Source: CAURMH01 sp963525745 (GTDB lineage: Bacteria > Pseudomonadota > Gammaproteobacteria > Enterobacterales > Pasteurellaceae). Taken from it: DNA of 34,765 nucleotides. The stretch lies in assembly GCA_963525745.1 (NCBI GenBank), contig CAURMH010000010.1, positions 1-34,765 on the forward strand, given 5' to 3'. The stretch's first letter is position 1. Every line of letters starts with the position of its first letter. The notes under the pieces were generated by a model. It made no database searches. It was not told the DNA's origin and saw nothing but the letters and a program-made list of their open reading frames with translations. Of the stretch, positions 16,047-25,261 are shown in pieces. The position numbers and the translations under genes are program-made.

Positions 16047-16125
16047 ATTAGTCGGGGTGCTTATATGATTAAGCTGAGAAATACCCGTGAACCTGAAACA
16101 GGTAATGCTGGCGTAGGAAACTAAT
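16047..16125 (+). ncRNA. TPP (THI element) riboswitch upstream of thiB
   Basis: P1 is formed by ATTAGT (16047-16052) and ACTAAT (16120-16125). The conserved GGGGTGC, CTGAGA (16074-16079), ACCCGTGAACCTGA and CAGGTAATGCTGGCGTAGG blocks are all in order. It binds thiamine pyrophosphate and lowers expression of the thiamine transporter. The platform between 16126 and the thiB start has no terminator-like hairpin with a U tract, so control is more likely at translation initiation. TATAAA at 16032-16037 may be the -10 element. Confidence 0.95.
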
Positions 16126-16163
16126 TCATTGGCTGTTTCGTTAATTTTTATAGGAAAAAACCG

Positions 16164-17177
16164 ATGAAAAAAATTATTATTCAAAAAATCACCTTATTTT
16201 TGACCGCACTTTTTAGCTTCTCTATCTCACTTGCCTCGCCAAAAACACAGTCAGTCACCGTGTATACCTATGATTCCTTTTCAGCTGAGTGGAGTGCCGG
16301 CCCCAAAATCAAGGCGGATTTTGAACAACAATTTCCACAATGCGAACTCCATTACGTCTCTTTTGAAAATAACGGCACGCTATTTAACCGCGTTCGCTTA
16401 GAAGGCAAAAAAATTAATGCCGATATCGTATTAGGACTTGATAATCACCAAATTGATGCAGCACAAAAATTAGCGCTCTTTGCGCCACATCAAGTGAATT
16501 TAAACCGACTGTCTCTTCCGATAATTTGGGATAATCCGATCTTTCTTCCTTACGATTTCGGACAATATGCCTTTATTTACCACAAAAACCACCTTAAAAA
16601 TCCGCCTAAAAGCCTGAAAGAGCTCGTCGCCCGTCAAGATTTAAAAATCCTCTATCAGGATCCGCGCACCAGTAGCATCGGGCGCGGCTTATTATTATGG
16701 ATGAATGCCGTTTATCCGGCGGATGAAATAACAAACGCTTGGCAAACACTGGCCAAACATACGGTCACAATTACCAAAGGTTGGACCGAAAGCTACGGTG
16801 CATTTCTCAAAGGGGAAGGCGATCTGGTTCTCAGCCATAACACCTCACCGCTTTATCACCTGTTAGCCGAACAAAAAGATGACTATGCAGCAATGGAGCC
16901 AAGCGAAGGCGGCATCTTACAAATTGAAACCGCCGCCAAAATCGCACACCGAAATAATGCTTGTGCCGATGCTTTTTTACCGTTTTTAATCACCCCATCA
17001 GCACAAATGGCTATCGCCAAAAATAACGTTATGTTGCCCGTTATCGACACGCCGATCGAACCGCATATCGACGTGTTAAAACAGCGCCAATATCATATGC
17101 GCAGCCTCAATGAGCCAGTGACGGATAAACAGCTAAAACAATGGATCAACCAATGGCAGCAGGCATTAGCGCAATAA
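16164..17177 (+). CDS. thiB: Thiamine/TPP ABC transporter periplasmic binding protein ThiB
   Basis: Captures thiamine, its phosphate and its pyrophosphate in the periplasm and delivers them to ThiPQ. The 337-residue protein has a signal peptide (about 1-25, ending SISLA) followed by a class II binding-protein fold: VTVYTYDSFSAEW at the mature N-terminus, then KINADIVLGLDN, and RTSSIGRGLLLWM as ligand-pocket motif. Length fits the family (327-337). AGGAAAAAA precedes the ATG. The gene is first after the TPP riboswitch; thiP follows after 9 bases. An uptake signal at 16203-16211 is read in frame in the signal peptide (LTALF). Confidence 0.94.
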   Translation: MKKIIIQKITLFLTALFSFSISLASPKTQSVTVYTYDSFSAEWSAGPKIKADFEQQFPQCELHYVSFENNGTLFNRVRLEGKKINADIVLGLDNHQIDAAQKLALFAPHQVNLNRLSLPIIWDNPIFLPYDFGQYAFIYHKNHLKNPPKSLKELVARQDLKILYQDPRTSSIGRGLLLWMNAVYPADEITNAWQTLAKHTVTITKGWTESYGAFLKGEGDLVLSHNTSPLYHLLAEQKDDYAAMEPSEGGILQIETAAKIAHRNNACADAFLPFLITPSAQMAIAKNNVMLPVIDTPIEPHIDVLKQRQYHMRSLNEPVTDKQLKQWINQWQQALAQ

Positions 17178-17186
17178 CACGATAGA

Positions 17187-17249
17187 ATGATGCAAAAAAT
17201 TAAGCGCGATTTACGAGATTATGGGTTTGGGAGTGCGGTCGTTTTTTAG
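17187..17249 (+). other. thiP: 5' end of the thiP reading frame, cut by an in-frame amber codon
   Basis: ATG ATG at 17187 opens a frame reading MMQKIKRDLRDYGFGSAVVF, then TAG (17247-17249). The same frame continues without a break as VFLIYSFSLVQIF into the rest of thiP. Counting from here to the thiP stop gives about 533 residues, the usual length of ThiP. A hydrophobic run spans the amber codon, as expected for membrane helix 1. The upstream half therefore looks like the true N-terminus with a point mutation to TAG, or a sequencing error. Confidence 0.65.
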
Positions 17250-17255
17250 GTTTTT

Positions 17256-18788
17256 TTGATATATTCATTCTCATTAGTTCAGATTTTTAAAAACGACCAA
17301 CCCAATTCCAGGTCGGACATCGGAGACGATGCCTATTTACATCGCTTAATCGGCTTCAGCTTCAAACAAGCGCTGTTCTCCGCCGGCTTATCCGTCATCC
17401 TCGGGTTCGCCTTTGCACATGCCTTATATTCCGTTCAATTTCCCGCCAAACACCTGATTTTACGACTGACCTCGCTTACTTTTGTCCTCCCCGTACTTGT
17501 CGCCGTCTCCGGCCTGCTTGGCGTATACGGCCTTTCCGGCTGGATAAATCAGCTCATAAATTTATTCGGATTTAACCGCACTTTTAATATTTACGGCCTT
17601 AGCGGCATTCTTATCGCCCACTTATTTTTCAATATTCCCCTCGCCGCCAAAATCGCCTTACAAGCCCTACAAGCCATCCCCAACGAACAACATCAACTTG
17701 CCGCTCAACTCAATTTACGCCGCGGCGCCTTTTTTCGTTATGTAGAATGGCCTTACTTAAAAGGCCCCCTGCTCTCCGCATCGGCTTTAATTTTCACGCT
17801 TTGTTTTACCAGCTTCAGTGTTGTGCTCACCCTCGGCGGCGGGCCGCAATATAGCACATTAGAAGTTGCCGTTTATCAAGCCGTATTTTTCGAATTTGAT
17901 TTACCTAAAGCGGCATTATTTGCATTAATTCAATTTATTTTTTGCTTGCTATTTTTTATTGCCAGCCAATTTTTTAGCAAACCGATTGATACCAAATTAT
18001 CACAGCGTCACCTCTGGCAGGCAAAATTAAGTCGAAAAGCGCAATTTTACCACCTCGCCGTGATTAGCGTCATTACATGCTTTTTATTCACTCCGCTTCT
18101 CAACATTGTGAGTCAAGGTCTTTCTTCGCCACAACTTTGGATGATTTGGCAAAATGCGCCGTTATGGCACGCCCTATGCAATTCCCTTTTACTCGCCTTT
18201 AGCGCCGCGGGATTGGCACTCGCCGCCGCTTTTGCCATTACGTTAACTTCGCGTCAATTACGCCGGAGGCATCATATAAAAACCGCCGATGCCCTCCTCA
18301 TCGGTAGCATGACGGGGCTTGCCGTTCCGACCCTCATCCTGGCATTCGGATTATTTTTAGCCTTGCAAAATCAACAAACGACGCCGATACATTTATTTAT
18401 CGTCGTGGTTATTTGCAATGCGCTGACCGCTATGCCTTTTATCGTTCGTATTTTGAACGAGCCGATGGAGCGCAATATGTCTTATTTCGATGATCTCTGC
18501 CGAGCATTAAATATTCGTGGCTGGACACGTTTTCGTTTGATCGAATGGCCGCAACTTAAAACGCCGATGCGATATAGTTTTGCGCTGGCGGCAGCCCTTT
18601 CACTGGGTGATTTTACCGCCATTGCGCTTTTCGGCAGCCCCGATTTCACCTCATTACCGCACTTGTTGTATCAACAATTAGGGCAATATCAAACCCGGCA
18701 AGCCGCCGTAACGGCCTTGATTTTATTACTTTTATGCGGCAGTCTATTTGGCATTATCGAACGAAATCAGGACATTATCGATGATTAA
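17256..18788 (+). CDS. thiP: Thiamine ABC transporter permease ThiP (open part; N-terminus interrupted)
   Basis: Inner-membrane permease for thiamine uptake with ThiB and ThiQ. It has two binding-protein-dependent permease halves. Each carries an EAA-type loop contacting ThiQ: AAQLNLRRGAFFRYVEWP in the first half and CRALNIRGWTRFRLIEWP in the second. LPVLVAVSGLLGVYGLSGW is the ThiP-type segment after helix 3. The open frame from TTG 17256 gives 510 residues and lacks the first 22 codons and half of helix 1. Those lie upstream in the same frame, behind a TAG at 17247-17249. Re-initiation at TTG 17256 is possible (AGG 5 bases upstream) but weak. The stop overlaps thiQ by 8 bases. Family identity is clear; whether it is functional is not. 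Confidence 0.85.
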   Translation: MIYSFSLVQIFKNDQPNSRSDIGDDAYLHRLIGFSFKQALFSAGLSVILGFAFAHALYSVQFPAKHLILRLTSLTFVLPVLVAVSGLLGVYGLSGWINQLINLFGFNRTFNIYGLSGILIAHLFFNIPLAAKIALQALQAIPNEQHQLAAQLNLRRGAFFRYVEWPYLKGPLLSASALIFTLCFTSFSVVLTLGGGPQYSTLEVAVYQAVFFEFDLPKAALFALIQFIFCLLFFIASQFFSKPIDTKLSQRHLWQAKLSRKAQFYHLAVISVITCFLFTPLLNIVSQGLSSPQLWMIWQNAPLWHALCNSLLLAFSAAGLALAAAFAITLTSRQLRRRHHIKTADALLIGSMTGLAVPTLILAFGLFLALQNQQTTPIHLFIVVVICNALTAMPFIVRILNEPMERNMSYFDDLCRALNIRGWTRFRLIEWPQLKTPMRYSFALAAALSLGDFTAIALFGSPDFTSLPHLLYQQLGQYQTRQAAVTALILLLLCGSLFGIIERNQDIIDD

Positions 18789-19413
18789 ATTAAAAGAGGT
18801 CGTATTTGATTATAAGGCGATGCCGATGTATTTTAATCTGCATGTACAGGCCGGTGAAAAAGTCGCCGTGATTGGTTCAAGCGGTGCGGGAAAAAGCACT
18901 TTACTCAATTTAATTGCCGGATTTGAAATGGCTAAAAGCGGGGAAATTTGGCTAAACGGACAAAATTGCACGACATTTGAGCCTCACTTGCGTCCTGTTT
19001 CGATTTTGTTTCAAGAAAATAATTTATTTATGCATTTAAGCGTTCTCGACAATGTCGCATTGGGCTTGAAACCTTCCTTGTCATTGAACAAAAACGAACG
19101 CGCGCGCGTGGAAAAAGCCATAAATGCGGTCGATTTAACGGAATTTTTAACGCGAAAACCGACCGCACTTTCAGGCGGTCAAAAACAACGGGTAGCGCTT
19201 GCCCGCTGCCTGTTGCGCGATAAACCGATTTTATTGCTGGACGAACCTTTTTCAGCACTGGATCCGCACTTACGTCTGGAAATGCAACAACGTATTTTCC
19301 GATTGTGCGATGAAAAAAAACTCACGCTCTTATTAGTCACGCATCAGCCTGACGAATTAAAAGATAAGATCGATCGATGCATTGAAATCAACCATGGAAA
19401 AATCTCAATTTAA
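18781..19413 (+). CDS. thiQ: Thiamine ABC transporter ATP-binding protein ThiQ
   Basis: ATPase of the ThiBPQ importer, 210 residues, cytoplasmic face. Walker A GSSGAGKST (32-40), Q-loop LFQEN (77-81), signature LSGGQ (130-134), Walker B LLLDE (151-155) and the H-loop His188 are all intact. The start at 18781 gives MIKLKEVVF and overlaps the thiP end by 8 bases; a longer frame inside thiP lacks support. Translation is probably coupled to thiP, so the amber codon in thiP may also affect ThiQ. bioB follows after 12 bases. Confidence 0.94.
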   Translation: MIKLKEVVFDYKAMPMYFNLHVQAGEKVAVIGSSGAGKSTLLNLIAGFEMAKSGEIWLNGQNCTTFEPHLRPVSILFQENNLFMHLSVLDNVALGLKPSLSLNKNERARVEKAINAVDLTEFLTRKPTALSGGQKQRVALARCLLRDKPILLLDEPFSALDPHLRLEMQQRIFRLCDEKKLTLLLVTHQPDELKDKIDRCIEINHGKISI

Positions 19414-19425
19414 TTAAGGATAAAA

Positions 19426-20454
19426 ATGACTGCAACACCATTACACATTTATTCCATTACGCCTCATCCAACCGTCGAATATTGGTCGGTTTGTCGCGTC
19501 GAAGCACTATATGAAACGCCGTTTTTAGAATTGATTTATCGGGCGGCCAGCCTTCATCGCCAACATTTCAATCCGCAGGCGATTCAACTTTCGACATTGA
19601 TGTCGATTAAAACGGGCGGCTGCCCGGAAGATTGCGCTTATTGTCCGCAATCCGCCCGTTATCAAACCGGCGTACAAAAAGAAGCGTTATTAGATGTCGA
19701 TGAAATTGTTGAAAAAGCGAAAATCGCCAAAGCACGGGGAGCCGGCCGATTCTGCATGGGGGCGGCGTGGCGTGGGCCAAAACCGAAAGACATCGATAAA
19801 GTCACGGAAATTATTCGCGCCGTGAAAGCACTCGGCTTAGAAACCTGCGGCACTTTCGGGTTGTTACAAGAAGGCATGGCCGAAGAATTAAAAGCGGCGG
19901 GGCTGGATTATTACAATCACAATTTAGACACTGCACCCGAACATTATAACGAAATTATCGGCACCCGCCGTTTTGACGACCGATTAAGCACATTAGGCAA
20001 AGTACGCAAAGCGGGGCTGAAAGTGTGTTGCGGCGGAATTATCGGCATGAACGAAAACCGTAAGGAACGTGCTGGCCTAATTGCCAGTCTGGCTAATCTT
20101 GATCCACAACCCGAATCCGTTCCGATCAATCAATTAGTTAAAGTCGAAGGGACGCCACTGGCCGAGGCGGAAGAATTGGATTGGACGGAATTTGTCCGCA
20201 CGATTGCCGTAGCGCGCATTACCATGCCCAAAAGCTATATTCGTTTATCGGCGGGACGCAACGGCATGTCGGAGGAAATGCAGGCGATGTGTTTTATGGC
20301 CGGCGCTAATTCTATTTTTTACGGCGATAAACTGCTTGTTACCGAAAATCCGGAAGAAGACGGCGATCAAATGCTTATGGCGAAACTGGATCTAGTGCCG
20401 GAAACCGAACAAAATCGCAAACCGCTTATGCGCGTGACTAGAGAAACCTTATGA
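19426..20454 (+). CDS. bioB: Biotin synthase BioB
   Basis: Radical-SAM enzyme that inserts sulfur into dethiobiotin, the last step of biotin synthesis. The 342-residue protein has the cluster motif with Cys66, Cys70 and Cys73 (GGCPEDCAYCPQS). Other conserved blocks are CMGAAWRGP, GLDYYNHNLDT and the late SAGRNGMSEEMQAMCFMAGANSIFYGDKLL in part. TTAAGGA precedes the ATG. It lies 12 bases after thiQ, the thi-bio order I recall from H. influenzae. Its TGA overlaps the ATG of nagA by 4 bases. Confidence 0.95.
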   Translation: MTATPLHIYSITPHPTVEYWSVCRVEALYETPFLELIYRAASLHRQHFNPQAIQLSTLMSIKTGGCPEDCAYCPQSARYQTGVQKEALLDVDEIVEKAKIAKARGAGRFCMGAAWRGPKPKDIDKVTEIIRAVKALGLETCGTFGLLQEGMAEELKAAGLDYYNHNLDTAPEHYNEIIGTRRFDDRLSTLGKVRKAGLKVCCGGIIGMNENRKERAGLIASLANLDPQPESVPINQLVKVEGTPLAEAEELDWTEFVRTIAVARITMPKSYIRLSAGRNGMSEEMQAMCFMAGANSIFYGDKLLVTENPEEDGDQMLMAKLDLVPETEQNRKPLMRVTRETL

Positions 20455-21593
20455 TCCGATATGCCCTTATTAACAGCGTGATTTATACCGGTACGGAAAT
20501 TTTACGCGATTACGCGGTGATCATTGACAATGACACCATTTCCGCCGTCATTCCGCAGGCGGAATTGCCCAAAAACATAAACACGATCGATCTTGACGGC
20601 CATAATCTTACGGCAGGTTTTATTGATTTACAGGTTAACGGTTGCGGTGGCGTCATGTTTAATTGCCAACCAAGCGTAGAAACCCTTGAGATAATGCAGA
20701 AAACCAACTTAAAATCAGGTACGACAAGCTACTTACCGACGCTTATCACCGCGCCCGATGAAACGATCAAAAGTGCGGTCGAAACCATGCGAGAATATTT
20801 AAGCGCGCATAAAAATCAAGCGTTAGGATTACATTTGGAAGGGCCATATTTGAGTGTGGAAAAAAGAGGCATTCACCAAGCCGAATATATCCGCACCGCC
20901 GCGCCCGAAATGATTCGTTTTCTTTGTGACAACGCCGATGTCGTCCGCAAAATTACCCTCGCGGCGGAAAACCCAACGGCAGAACACATCCCCATGTTTG
21001 TTAAACAGGGGATTGTTGTTTCCATCGGTCATTCCAACGCCGACTATGATACCGCCAAGCGCGCTTTTCGTCGTGGTGCCTCATTCGCCACGCACTTATA
21101 CAACGCCATGTCGCCGATTGGCTCGGCACGCACCATGGGCGTAGTCGGCGCGGTTCTTGATTCGCCGGTTTACAGCGGAATCATTCTGGACGGACTCCAC
21201 GTCGCCTTCGGCAATGCCCGTATCGCCAAAGCCGTCAAACAGGAACGCCTTTGTATTGTCACCGACGCCACCGCCGCCGCAGGTGCCGATATTGACGCCT
21301 TTGATTTTGTAGGAACAACCGTTTATGTGCGTAACGGCCGATGCTATGACGCCGACGGCACGCTCGGCGGCTCATCGATTACTATGATCGAATCCGTCCG
21401 AAACGCCGTGGAACAAGTCGGCATTCCTCTCGACGAAGCGCTGCGCATGGCCGCGCTCTATCCGGCGCGCGCGATCAATATCGCTCATAAATTGGGCAGT
21501 ATTGAAGCGGGAAAAATTGCCAATCTGACGGTATTTACACAAGATTATCGCATTATCGGCACCGTATTAAACGGCTGCTGGCAAAGCCATTAA
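20451..21593 (+). CDS. nagA: N-acetylglucosamine-6-phosphate deacetylase NagA
   Basis: Converts GlcNAc-6-P to glucosamine-6-P and acetate. The 380-residue amidohydrolase has metal ligands Glu130 (HLEGPY), His194 (SIGHSNA) and His215 (ATHLYNAM), and catalytic Asp272 (VTDATAAAG), each one residue off the E. coli numbers. GFIDLQVNGCGG replaces the usual HxH metal motif, as in E. coli NagA. The start overlaps the bioB stop (ATGA), so it is translationally coupled to bioB rather than to nagB, an uncommon position. An uptake signal lies inside at 20771-20779. NagK (4795-5709) would supply its substrate. Confidence 0.94.
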   Translation: MIRYALINSVIYTGTEILRDYAVIIDNDTISAVIPQAELPKNINTIDLDGHNLTAGFIDLQVNGCGGVMFNCQPSVETLEIMQKTNLKSGTTSYLPTLITAPDETIKSAVETMREYLSAHKNQALGLHLEGPYLSVEKRGIHQAEYIRTAAPEMIRFLCDNADVVRKITLAAENPTAEHIPMFVKQGIVVSIGHSNADYDTAKRAFRRGASFATHLYNAMSPIGSARTMGVVGAVLDSPVYSGIILDGLHVAFGNARIAKAVKQERLCIVTDATAAAGADIDAFDFVGTTVYVRNGRCYDADGTLGGSSITMIESVRNAVEQVGIPLDEALRMAALYPARAINIAHKLGSIEAGKIANLTVFTQDYRIIGTVLNGCWQSH

Positions 21594-21664
21594 GTGCAAA
21601 GTGCGGTCAAATAAGCGGTCGTTTTATGGCGTTGTTGTCAATGGCTTTTCGTCGAAAATTTCTT

Positions 21665-21670
21665 TATAAT
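21665..21670 (+). promoter_or_regulatory. Candidate -10 element of dcd
   Basis: A perfect TATAAT lies 45 bases before the dcd start. No good -35 is visible at 16-18 bases (TGGCTT at 21642-21647 is poor), so only the -10 is proposed. Confidence 0.4.
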
Positions 21671-21715
21671 TTTACGCAGTAAATGATCGATTTACTTAAC
21701 GAATAAGAGGAAACT

Positions 21716-22300
21716 ATGCGCCTTTGCGACACCGATATCGAACGCTATCTTGACGATGGCATTATTTCTTTAACGCCGCGACCGGAAAACAACAAAATCA
21801 ACGGCGCAACGATTGATGTCCGATTGGGAAATTCCTTTCGTGTTTTTCGTGAATATTCCGCGCCTTATATTGATTTAAGCGGTCCGAAAGAAGAAGTTTC
21901 CGCGCAGTTAGAATCGGTTATGAGCAATGAAATTATCATTCCGGAAGGCGACGCGTTTTTTCTTCACCCCGGCGTTCTCGCCCTCGCCACGACGTTGGAA
22001 TCCGTAAAATTACCGGCAAATATTATCGGCTGGCTCGACGGACGCTCTTCCCTCGCCCGTTTAGGCCTCATGGTACATGTCACCGCCCATCGCATTGATC
22101 CGGGCTGGGAGGGCAAAATCGTACTTGAATTTTTTAATTCCGGCAAATTACCGCTCGCCCTTCGTCCAAACATGGTTATCGGCGCGCTGAGTTTTGAAGT
22201 GCTCAGCGGCGAAGCGGCACGTCCGTATAATCGCCGTCAGGATGCGAAATACAAAAATCAACAAAGCGCAGTAGCAAGCCGTATTGATAAAGATAAATAA
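21716..22300 (+). CDS. dcd: dCTP deaminase Dcd
   Basis: Deaminates dCTP to dUTP, the main source of dUMP for thymidylate in enterobacteria and relatives. The 194-residue trimeric enzyme keeps Arg115 (GRSSLARLGL) and Glu138 (GKIVLEFF) at the E. coli positions, plus HVTAHRIDPGWEG and the C-terminal lid region with SGEAARPYNRRQDAKYKNQ in part. AGAGGAAACT precedes the start. It is followed closely by an AsmA-like gene and sotB on the same strand. Confidence 0.95.
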   Translation: MRLCDTDIERYLDDGIISLTPRPENNKINGATIDVRLGNSFRVFREYSAPYIDLSGPKEEVSAQLESVMSNEIIIPEGDAFFLHPGVLALATTLESVKLPANIIGWLDGRSSLARLGLMVHVTAHRIDPGWEGKIVLEFFNSGKLPLALRPNMVIGALSFEVLSGEAARPYNRRQDAKYKNQQSAVASRIDKDK

Positions 22301-22315
22301 AACAAAGATAAATAA

Positions 22316-23488
22316 ATGAAAAAAACGCTCATCGGCTTATTTTTGCTCGTCTCAATCATCGCCGGCACGGGCTATTATCAACTGTCCCGCTTACAAGAAA
22401 AGCTAACCGCGCAATTGCAGCAACATGATGTTCATGTCGGCACGGTTGAACTGAATTTTTTTCCGCCGCAAATCGTGCTAAAACAGGTGACTTATGAACA
22501 ATGGCACGCCGAGGAAGTGGCGGGCAAATTAAACTTAAGCGGCTTATTCGCTCAATCAGCCTTCCCTTTTCGACAAATCGCCGCACGCCAAATTTCACGG
22601 CAAAATCGTGCCGATAGCGCCTTTAGCTTATTATGGGAGAGTGAAAGTGCGGTCGTTTCCGACGGTAAATTGCGCTTTGAAGGCGAAAATAAACTTTCGC
22701 TTGATTTTGCCCGGCCTTTTTATAACCAACAAAAAAAGATCGACTTGTCCTTTAAAAAAGGCACGTTAACTTATGGAAAAGACCATGCTCAACTCCTTTT
22801 GGAGCAAGCCGTATTAAATCAGCAGAATTTAGGGCATATTGAGATTCAAACCACCACGGGAGCGCAGCGTGAAATGCTCGCAGAAATTACGCCTGTACAA
22901 TGCGTTGAACATTGCCGCGCAAGACTACGGATTCAATCGGCAAATCAACAAAGTGCGGTCGTTTTCACGGGAGAAAATTATCCGGCGGAATCTCTGCTGG
23001 CGATATTGCAGTTGCCTCCCCTCCTTGGCGGCAAAGTTGATTTCGACGTTCAATTAGCCCTTGGCGATAGCAGCATCACCGATGGAACATTTTATTTTAA
23101 TGCGCGCAACGGCGAAATTATCGGCATCAATTTAATCGCCTTGGTAAGCCAATATCTGCCTCTCAACTACAATGAACAAATCATGCAGAGCAAAAACGCG
23201 AATACTCAATATGAACAACTCAGTAGCTTAATTTCGTTCCATCAAGGCGGGCTTGATATTGAAGAAATTAAATTAAAACTGACCGCACTTCAGGGCGAAG
23301 GACAAGGCAAAATCGACTTAAACACGATGCAATGCGATATTCGCTTAACCTTATCCAGCGAAAAATATAGCGGTCTTGCGCTCCCCATTCATTTTTTCGA
23401 CAACTGCGCTTCACCCCAATATCAAATCGAATTTAACGGCGATTTCCGCCGCCAAATTAAAAATTTAATTAAAGGAAAATGGCGATAA
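22316..23488 (+). CDS. AsmA-like envelope protein (hypothetical, membrane-anchored)
   Basis: A 390-residue protein with one N-terminal membrane anchor (about 4-22, LIGLFLLVSIIAGTGYYQL) and a large periplasmic part. The later half (YFNARNGEIIGINLIALVSQYLPL, then LSSLISFHQGGLDIEEIKLKLTALQGEGQGKIDLNTM in part) resembles the C-terminal domain of AsmA-family proteins, which are implicated in lipid transport between membranes. It is shorter than AsmA itself (about 600 residues). Three uptake signals lie inside. Its stop shares a base with the sotB start. Family assignment is moderate. Confidence 0.7.
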   Translation: MKKTLIGLFLLVSIIAGTGYYQLSRLQEKLTAQLQQHDVHVGTVELNFFPPQIVLKQVTYEQWHAEEVAGKLNLSGLFAQSAFPFRQIAARQISRQNRADSAFSLLWESESAVVSDGKLRFEGENKLSLDFARPFYNQQKKIDLSFKKGTLTYGKDHAQLLLEQAVLNQQNLGHIEIQTTTGAQREMLAEITPVQCVEHCRARLRIQSANQQSAVVFTGENYPAESLLAILQLPPLLGGKVDFDVQLALGDSSITDGTFYFNARNGEIIGINLIALVSQYLPLNYNEQIMQSKNANTQYEQLSSLISFHQGGLDIEEIKLKLTALQGEGQGKIDLNTMQCDIRLTLSSEKYSGLALPIHFFDNCASPQYQIEFNGDFRRQIKNLIKGKWR

Positions 23489-24678
23489 TGTCAAAACAAA
23501 AACAACTTGAACAGCGACAATATTGGCGTGTGATCGTGATGGCCTGCGCCGCATTTATTTTTAATACGACCGAATTTATCCCGGTCGCCTTGCTTTCGGA
23601 TATCGCACAAAGTTTTCAGATGGAAGTGTCGCATACCGGATTGATGATCACCGTTTACGCTTGGGTCGTCTCGCTTATGTCGCTGCCTTTTATGCTGCTC
23701 AGCGCCAATTTAGAGCGCAAAGGGCTGCTGATAAAATTATTCATCGTCTTTATTTTAAGCCATATTTTGTCGGTTTTCGCTTGGAATTTTCAGATATTAT
23801 TAATTTCCCGTATCGGCATTGCGCTCGCTCACGCAGTGTTCTGGTCAATCACCGCTTCGCTGGTCATGCGCGTTGCTCCGAAAAATAAAAAGACTCAGGC
23901 ACTCGGTTTACTGACCATTGGCACCTCTCTCGCCACCGTATTAGGTCTTCCTCTCGGACGTATTATCGGCCAAGCCTTCGGCTGGCGTATAACCTTCGGC
24001 TTAATCGCCTGCGGCGCCTTAGTTGTCGTCTTATTACTCTGGTATCTGCTACCACGCCTCCCGAGCAAAAACGCCGGCTCATTAAAAAGTTTGCCTCTAC
24101 TGGCCAAACGCCCTTTATTGCTCAGTCTTTATCTGGTCACGATGATCATCGTTTCGGCACATTTTACTGCCTACAGCTACATCGAACCTTTTATGGTAAC
24201 CATCGGGCATTTCACTGCTAATTCAGCGACTGCAATTTTGCTGATTTTCGGTCTCTCCGGCATTATTACCGGCCTGCTTTTTAACCGGCTTTATCGCCTC
24301 TCACCGGCAAAATTTCTCGCCGGCGCCATGAGTTTACTCACGCTTTCGCTCCTCGCGCTTCTCGCCCTAAGTCAGCATGTTGTTTCCATGTTTTCCCTCG
24401 CCTTCATATGGGGAATCGGTATCGCGGCCGTCGGCCTGGGTTTACAAATGCGCGTACTCCAATTCGCGCCTGACGCCACTGATGTCGCCAGCGCAATTTT
24501 CTCCGGCATCTTCAACATCGGTATCGGCGCCGGCGCCTTAATCGGTAACCAAGTCATGCAAATCTTTGATTTGACAGATATTGGCTTTGTCGGCGCAACC
24601 CTAGGCGTCCTTGCGCTCGCCATTTACCTCATCACTTACTTAAAATATCGCCGTACTTTACCACTAGTCTCTCATTGA
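23488..24678 (+). CDS. sotB: Sugar efflux transporter SotB family (MFS)
   Basis: A 396-residue major facilitator with about twelve helices. The N-terminal FIFNTTEFIPVALLSDIAQSF is the signature of the SotB/YdeA and related AraJ group. LLSANLERKGLL takes the place of motif A between helices 2 and 3. E. coli SotB exports arabinose, lactose and IPTG; the substrate here is unknown. Start ATG 23488 is chosen because it forms TAATG with the upstream stop; a start three codons earlier (23479) is possible. It is the end of the dcd group. Confidence 0.85.
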   Translation: MSKQKQLEQRQYWRVIVMACAAFIFNTTEFIPVALLSDIAQSFQMEVSHTGLMITVYAWVVSLMSLPFMLLSANLERKGLLIKLFIVFILSHILSVFAWNFQILLISRIGIALAHAVFWSITASLVMRVAPKNKKTQALGLLTIGTSLATVLGLPLGRIIGQAFGWRITFGLIACGALVVVLLLWYLLPRLPSKNAGSLKSLPLLAKRPLLLSLYLVTMIIVSAHFTAYSYIEPFMVTIGHFTANSATAILLIFGLSGIITGLLFNRLYRLSPAKFLAGAMSLLTLSLLALLALSQHVVSMFSLAFIWGIGIAAVGLGLQMRVLQFAPDATDVASAIFSGIFNIGIGAGALIGNQVMQIFDLTDIGFVGATLGVLALAIYLITYLKYRRTLPLVSH

Positions 24679-24790
24679 TGAAGAAATTGATGACCAAAAC
24701 CCGAAAAGTGCGGTCAATATTGTGATAGTTTAACGAATGATCAGATAAGCAAACTTGAAATAATCATTTTTTACGATTGAATTATTTCAG

Positions 24791-24844
24791 ATAAAAACAA
24801 ACCGCACACGAAACCCTTGTTCAAAAATAGGCTCGTATGTGGTT
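24791..24844 (-). terminator. Terminator of rnpB
   Basis: On the minus strand, AACCACATACGA (24844-24833) pairs with TCGTGTGCGGTT (24811-24800) with one mismatch and one G-U pair, followed by TGTTTTTAT. It lies about 10 bases past the RNase P RNA 3' end. Confidence 0.75.
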
Positions 24845-24853
24845 ATTTTCTCA

Positions 24854-25254
<401 letters not shown>

Positions 25255-25261
25255 GACGCGT

